A stretch of 64,000 bases of DNA from an uncultured Cellulosilyticum sp. (GTDB taxonomy: Bacteria; Bacillota; Clostridia; Lachnospirales; Cellulosilyticaceae), in NCBI GenBank assembly GCA_934725855.1, contig CAKVCL010000007.1:73291-137290 (forward strand), given 5' to 3'. The notes beneath the pieces are model-generated. The model had not been told where the DNA came from. It saw only the letters and a list, made by a program, of their open reading frames with translations, and ran no database searches. The position numbers were made by a program, and so were the translations under genes. Position 1 is the first letter of the stretch; the number at the start of each line of letters is the position of its first letter. Shown in pieces: positions 61,102 to 64,000 of this stretch.

Positions 61102-61670
61102 TAAGCATGGAAAAGGGGATACCTGAACAATTTAAGAATCAACCTAACATGAAAGCGTTGCTTAATGCTTTTGAGCAAGAACTAAATGAGCTAGAGGAAG
61201 TCTTTACTGAATTGAATACGCTTAGATGGTTTGACACGAGCTACGGAAAACAGATGGATGGAATAGGAGATATAGTTGTAATGTCGAGGAAGAAGGCGTG
61301 GGAACTAGCAAACACGCCTAATATGGTAATGGATGATGAACATTACAAACTATTTCTTAAGTGGAAAGCACTTAAAAATGTCACAAATTGTACTTTTCAG
61401 CAGTTTTGCGATGCTTGCAAACTAATGTTTAACCCTAAATACATTTATTACAAAGAAGATAAACGTTATCCTGCTACTATGTTTGTTCAATTAGGAACTG
61501 AGATTGACGGAGAAACAATTGATATTATTAAAAACAGCCTTATTTTTATTAAGCCTGCAGGGGTTGCATTAAGAGTCGATATGTTTGAATTACAGTTTTT
61601 TGGTTTTAGCGACACAAACGAAAATGCTCTCGGGTTTGGAGTAGGTAAGTTTGCACAAAAGATTATTTAG
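61098..61670 (+). CDS. Baseplate protein, DUF2612 type
   Basis: A 190-residue protein: LRWFDTSYGKQMDGIGDIVVMSR (~44-66) and DEHYKLFLKWKALKN fit DUF2612, the P2 gpI-like protein linking baseplate and fibres. It overlaps the baseplate J gene by four bases. Confidence 0.78.
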   Translation: MISMEKGIPEQFKNQPNMKALLNAFEQELNELEEVFTELNTLRWFDTSYGKQMDGIGDIVVMSRKKAWELANTPNMVMDDEHYKLFLKWKALKNVTNCTFQQFCDACKLMFNPKYIYYKEDKRYPATMFVQLGTEIDGETIDIIKNSLIFIKPAGVALRVDMFELQFFGFSDTNENALGFGVGKFAQKII

Positions 61671-61682
61671 GAGGGATGTTTA

Positions 61683-62183
61683 ATGGAGCATATTACGCCA
61701 TTATTTGATAAGGTATTTTCCAATGATGGTAATAAAGCAGAGATTACAGTAGAAGATTGGATAGCAGGATGGGTAAGCATTGTACATGGCAATAATGGTA
61801 TTCCAACAGCGCAAGATTTTAATACGTTTGGGTATATCTTGGACTCTAAAATTAATGCGTTACATGACATAGTTGCAAATTTTAATACTGGACTGAAAGT
61901 ATACAACAGTTTTGCAGAGATTGACGAAAGTTATTCTGCTACTACGTCTATTGTTTCAGTTATCAGAAAGATGGAAGTAAAAAGTATTTTATACGTTAAA
62001 ATTAGTGAACCTAATACACGTTATCCTAATAACAATGGAATTTTGAGAATTGAGAAGTACGCAAACGATACGGCAGCTTTGTTATTTGATTGCTTAGAGG
62101 GTGAAGGTAACAATGTACCTACTAAATATTTTAGTTACTGTACACCAAGCAATATAGAAACCATATTCGGGGGTGTTTCATAA
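61683..62183 (+). CDS. Tail fibre-associated protein
   Basis: A 166-residue protein starting MEHITPLFDKVFSNDGNKA. The middle contains WIAGWVSIVHGNNGIPTAQDFNTFGYILDSKINAL. It is placed between baseplate and fibre genes. The family is not known. Confidence 0.6.
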   Translation: MEHITPLFDKVFSNDGNKAEITVEDWIAGWVSIVHGNNGIPTAQDFNTFGYILDSKINALHDIVANFNTGLKVYNSFAEIDESYSATTSIVSVIRKMEVKSILYVKISEPNTRYPNNNGILRIEKYANDTAALLFDCLEGEGNNVPTKYFSYCTPSNIETIFGGVS

Positions 62184-62869
62184 TGGCTCAAGGATGGACA
62201 AGAATTGCAGATAGTAGCGATATTCAAGCTATATTAAATGCGATTAATGCATTAAAAACAGGAATTGATGCATTTAGAGGGGCATATACAGATGCTAGGG
62301 CAATTAATTTGGATAAGCTAGATGAATATGTTTCTAGTAGAGCACCAGCTAATACAGCATTAAGTAACACTGTATATACTAACCAAAGAGCAGCAAACTT
62401 GGATAAGCTGGATGAATATGTATCTTCAAGAGCAAGGCAAGATATGTTAGGACTTAGTACAGATATAGGGGCATGGACAGGAGCACAGTACAACGAAAAT
62501 CTGCATCAAAAAGCTAGTGATATTATGTCGTGGTTATACAGTACGCTGACAAACACTAACACTATGATGGCAAAAGGAGTGCCAGGCGATTTCGTTGGAA
62601 AAGATATTGTTGTAACTTATGCAAATTTTGCAAACGGTGTTCCATGGACATATGCAAATAATAAAGGTGGATTAGCAATAATTAGATTAATTAGCTATTC
62701 AAACGAGAATATAACTATAACTATTGATGATGTACAGGTTGCAAATGGTAAATTCGGAGAACTATGGGCATTTGGAAATGGTATTATTGTTGTTCCGTTT
62801 ACTAGATATATTTCTTTAGTAGGTCCAGGAATGTATTCACTTGCAGCAAATATGTATATTAATAAGTAG
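62183..62869 (+). CDS. Tail fibre protein with short repeats
   Basis: A 228-residue protein with repeated TDARAINLDKLDEYVSSRA and TNQRAANLDKLDEYVSSRA (~36-86), a motif frequent in phage fibres. A C-terminal beta domain (GVPGDFVGKDIVVTYANFANGVP) follows. Host range is likely determined here or in the fibre-like block at 52-54 kb. Confidence 0.75.
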   Translation: MAQGWTRIADSSDIQAILNAINALKTGIDAFRGAYTDARAINLDKLDEYVSSRAPANTALSNTVYTNQRAANLDKLDEYVSSRARQDMLGLSTDIGAWTGAQYNENLHQKASDIMSWLYSTLTNTNTMMAKGVPGDFVGKDIVVTYANFANGVPWTYANNKGGLAIIRLISYSNENITITIDDVQVANGKFGELWAFGNGIIVVPFTRYISLVGPGMYSLAANMYINK

Positions 62870-62880
62870 GAGGCGATTAG

Positions 62881-63423
62881 ATGTATTATTTAAAATTAGA
62901 TGGAATTAAAATTATCGGATATTTAGAAGGCGAGAAGCTTAATGACGAATACATAGAAGTGACACAAGAAGAGTACAAAAAAGCATTTATGTATGAAGAA
63001 TACAATCCTAAAATTAAGGAATTTAGTAGACTAAAAGATATATTTAATGGCAACTTAGAAATTAAAAAAGCAGACAAGATTGATGAGAGTAAAAATATAC
63101 TTGAAAAATGGCTTGAAGAGCATCCACTGGAAAGTACCATACACGGAAAGAAAGCACTATATAGTGTAACAGAGGAGAAACAAGCACTATTAACAAGAAA
63201 CCTTATGATTGCACAGTTAAATCGTTCTGATACAACCACGTGGAATGAAAAGGGTGGAATATGTGAGGAATGGAAAGTTAGTGAATTGGCACAACTAGCA
63301 CTTGAAATTGAGGCTTATGTTCGACCAAAAATTAAAAAGCAGCAGACTTATGAAGTACAAATTAATAATTGTTCTACTGTAGAGGAGGTCAATGGGATTG
63401 AAATCGAATACGATACTATTTAA
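62881..63423 (+). CDS. Tail fibre assembly-like hypothetical protein
   Basis: A 180-residue protein (MYYLKLDGIKIIGYLEGEKLNDEYIEVTQEEYKKA), pattern-like DUF4376/fibre assembly helpers. The C-terminal 30 residues overlap the next gene by 32 bases. Confidence 0.55.
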   Translation: MYYLKLDGIKIIGYLEGEKLNDEYIEVTQEEYKKAFMYEEYNPKIKEFSRLKDIFNGNLEIKKADKIDESKNILEKWLEEHPLESTIHGKKALYSVTEEKQALLTRNLMIAQLNRSDTTTWNEKGGICEEWKVSELAQLALEIEAYVRPKIKKQQTYEVQINNCSTVEEVNGIEIEYDTI

Positions 63424-63823
63424 GCATCTATGCCTTGTGATAATAGGTGCTTTTTTATATCTATTTATAGAAATACTTTACAGAGGGCATACCCACTGGA
63501 CTATGGGAATACTAGGCGGAGCCTGTTTCGTATTAATTGGGTTAATTAACGAAATACTTAGCTGGGAGACACCATTATTAGTGCAAGGGTTAATTGGTTC
63601 ATTAATCATAACTGTATTAGAGTTTATTAGTGGAGTTATATTAAATATTTGGTTAGGATTAGGCATTTGGGATTATTCTCAGATGCCTTTTAACTTTATG
63701 GGGCAGATATGTCTAACGTTTACTATCGCATGGTTTTTCTTAGCTATTGTAGCCATTATCCTGGACGATTGCCTACGGTATTGGCTGTTTAAAGAAGAGA
63801 AACCACGATACAAATTATTTTAA
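63392..63823 (+). CDS. Four-helix membrane protein near holin
   Basis: A 143-residue protein with GAGGAGGTC upstream. Four membrane helices (LCLVIIGAFLYLFIEIL, WTMGILGGACFVLIGLI, LLVQGLIGSLIITVLEFISGVILNIW, IAWFFLAIVAIILDD). It resembles the putative ABC-transporter type IV family (PF06541-like) that phages often place before the holin. The role may be in lysis, but that is not established. Confidence 0.7.
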   Translation: MGLKSNTILFKHLCLVIIGAFLYLFIEILYRGHTHWTMGILGGACFVLIGLINEILSWETPLLVQGLIGSLIITVLEFISGVILNIWLGLGIWDYSQMPFNFMGQICLTFTIAWFFLAIVAIILDDCLRYWLFKEEKPRYKLF

Positions 63824-63835
63824 GGAGGCATGAAT

Positions 63836-64000
63836 ATGCATACAGGAGAACTTACAGTTGCAAGTATTATCGGTATTATAGGGAGTTTTATAGCTAGTCT
63901 TTTTGGTGGATGGACAAAAGATTTACAGACATTAATCTTATTTATGTGTGTAGATTTTGCTATGGGGCTAGCCTTGGCGGTATTTTTTAAGAAGAGTAAT
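63836..64000 (+). CDS. Phage holin, 3' end outside window
   Basis: The first 55 residues (MHTGELTVASIIGIIGSFIASLFGG and QTLILFMCVDFAMGLALAVFF) fit the toxin-secretion/phage lysis holin family. ATG 63836 has AAGGAGG seven bases upstream; ATG 63830 is too close. The lysin gene should follow beyond the window. Confidence 0.85.
   Translation, partial: MHTGELTVASIIGIIGSFIASLFGGWTKDLQTLILFMCVDFAMGLALAVFFKKSN

Larger units (their letters stand above)
23134..64000. mobile_element. Myovirus-type prophage, right end outside window
   Basis: Integrase, divergent repressor switch, recombination/replication genes, terminase, portal, capsid, contractile sheath, tape measure, baseplate, fibres and the start of a holin follow in standard phage order. 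The lysin and attR are not in the window. No essential structural gene in the visible part is broken, so the element looks intact as far as it can be seen. Confidence 0.96.

Noticed and set aside
1..64000. CRISPR arrays, tRNA and rRNA genes
   Set aside because: No regularly spaced repeats, tRNA-like GTTC loops with acceptor stems, or rRNA segments were found by eye on either strand.

Overview
The window is a low-GC Firmicutes chromosome segment. Strong GGAGG-type ribosome binding sites, frequent GTG and TTG starts, ScpA/ScpB, pyruvate formate-lyase and methylglyoxal synthase point to an anaerobic Clostridia member, probably of the Lachnospirales. The genus cannot be fixed from the sequence alone. 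About 23 kb of host genes is followed by about 41 kb of a temperate phage that runs off the right edge.

Host part (1-23160). On the plus strand come nucleoside catabolism (deoB partial, pdp), two D-Ala-D-Ala carboxypeptidases flanking scpA-scpB, a pseudouridine synthase, and a cluster of an RpiR-type regulator, AroH chorismate mutase, cmk, ispH and a CheR-like methyltransferase. Two minus-strand genes follow (an RNase H-like exonuclease and a methyltransferase), then a UvrD-type helicase with an inserted DnaQ-type exonuclease, mgsA, pflB behind a 45-bp palindrome, a cysteine desulfurase paired with a TtcA-like thiolase, an HD-GYP protein, an unrecognised gene, and the first codons of miaB.

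Prophage (about 23134-64000, right end outside). The element splits miaB at its conserved TFGC motif, and a large serine recombinase gene sits right at the junction. Next come a divergent repressor/early switch, an early operon (SMC-like ATPase, RecT, MBL protein, replication proteins, RecU, a SpoIIID-like protein, an ArpU/sigma-like regulator) and a terminator. The late region has its own promoter: a DUF488-like gene, a DNA-modification-like protein, ParB-like, terS, terL, portal-NUDIX fusion, two self-contained accessory units (TM2 protein; lipoprotein), an antirepressor-like unit, then head, contractile-tail, baseplate, fibre and holin genes. The DUF3383-type sheath and baseplate genes mark it as a myovirus.

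Two regulatory layers stand out. First, a 14-bp palindrome TTACC-N4-GGTAA recurs between or at the ends of genes from 25.2 to 42.5 kb. It overlaps or adjoins the early promoter, the late promoter, both accessory promoters and the antirepressor promoter, which suggests one dispersed repressor regulon. Second, two related tandem-hairpin RNA modules (34474-34515 and 42654-42715) each lie between a phage promoter and an intrinsic terminator. Those terminators sit only about 34 bp ahead of essential late genes, with no room for another promoter. This layout suggests a cis-acting antitermination RNA, comparable in logic to the put RNAs of phage HK022. It is the best candidate here for an undescribed system, but it is an inference from layout and folding by eye.
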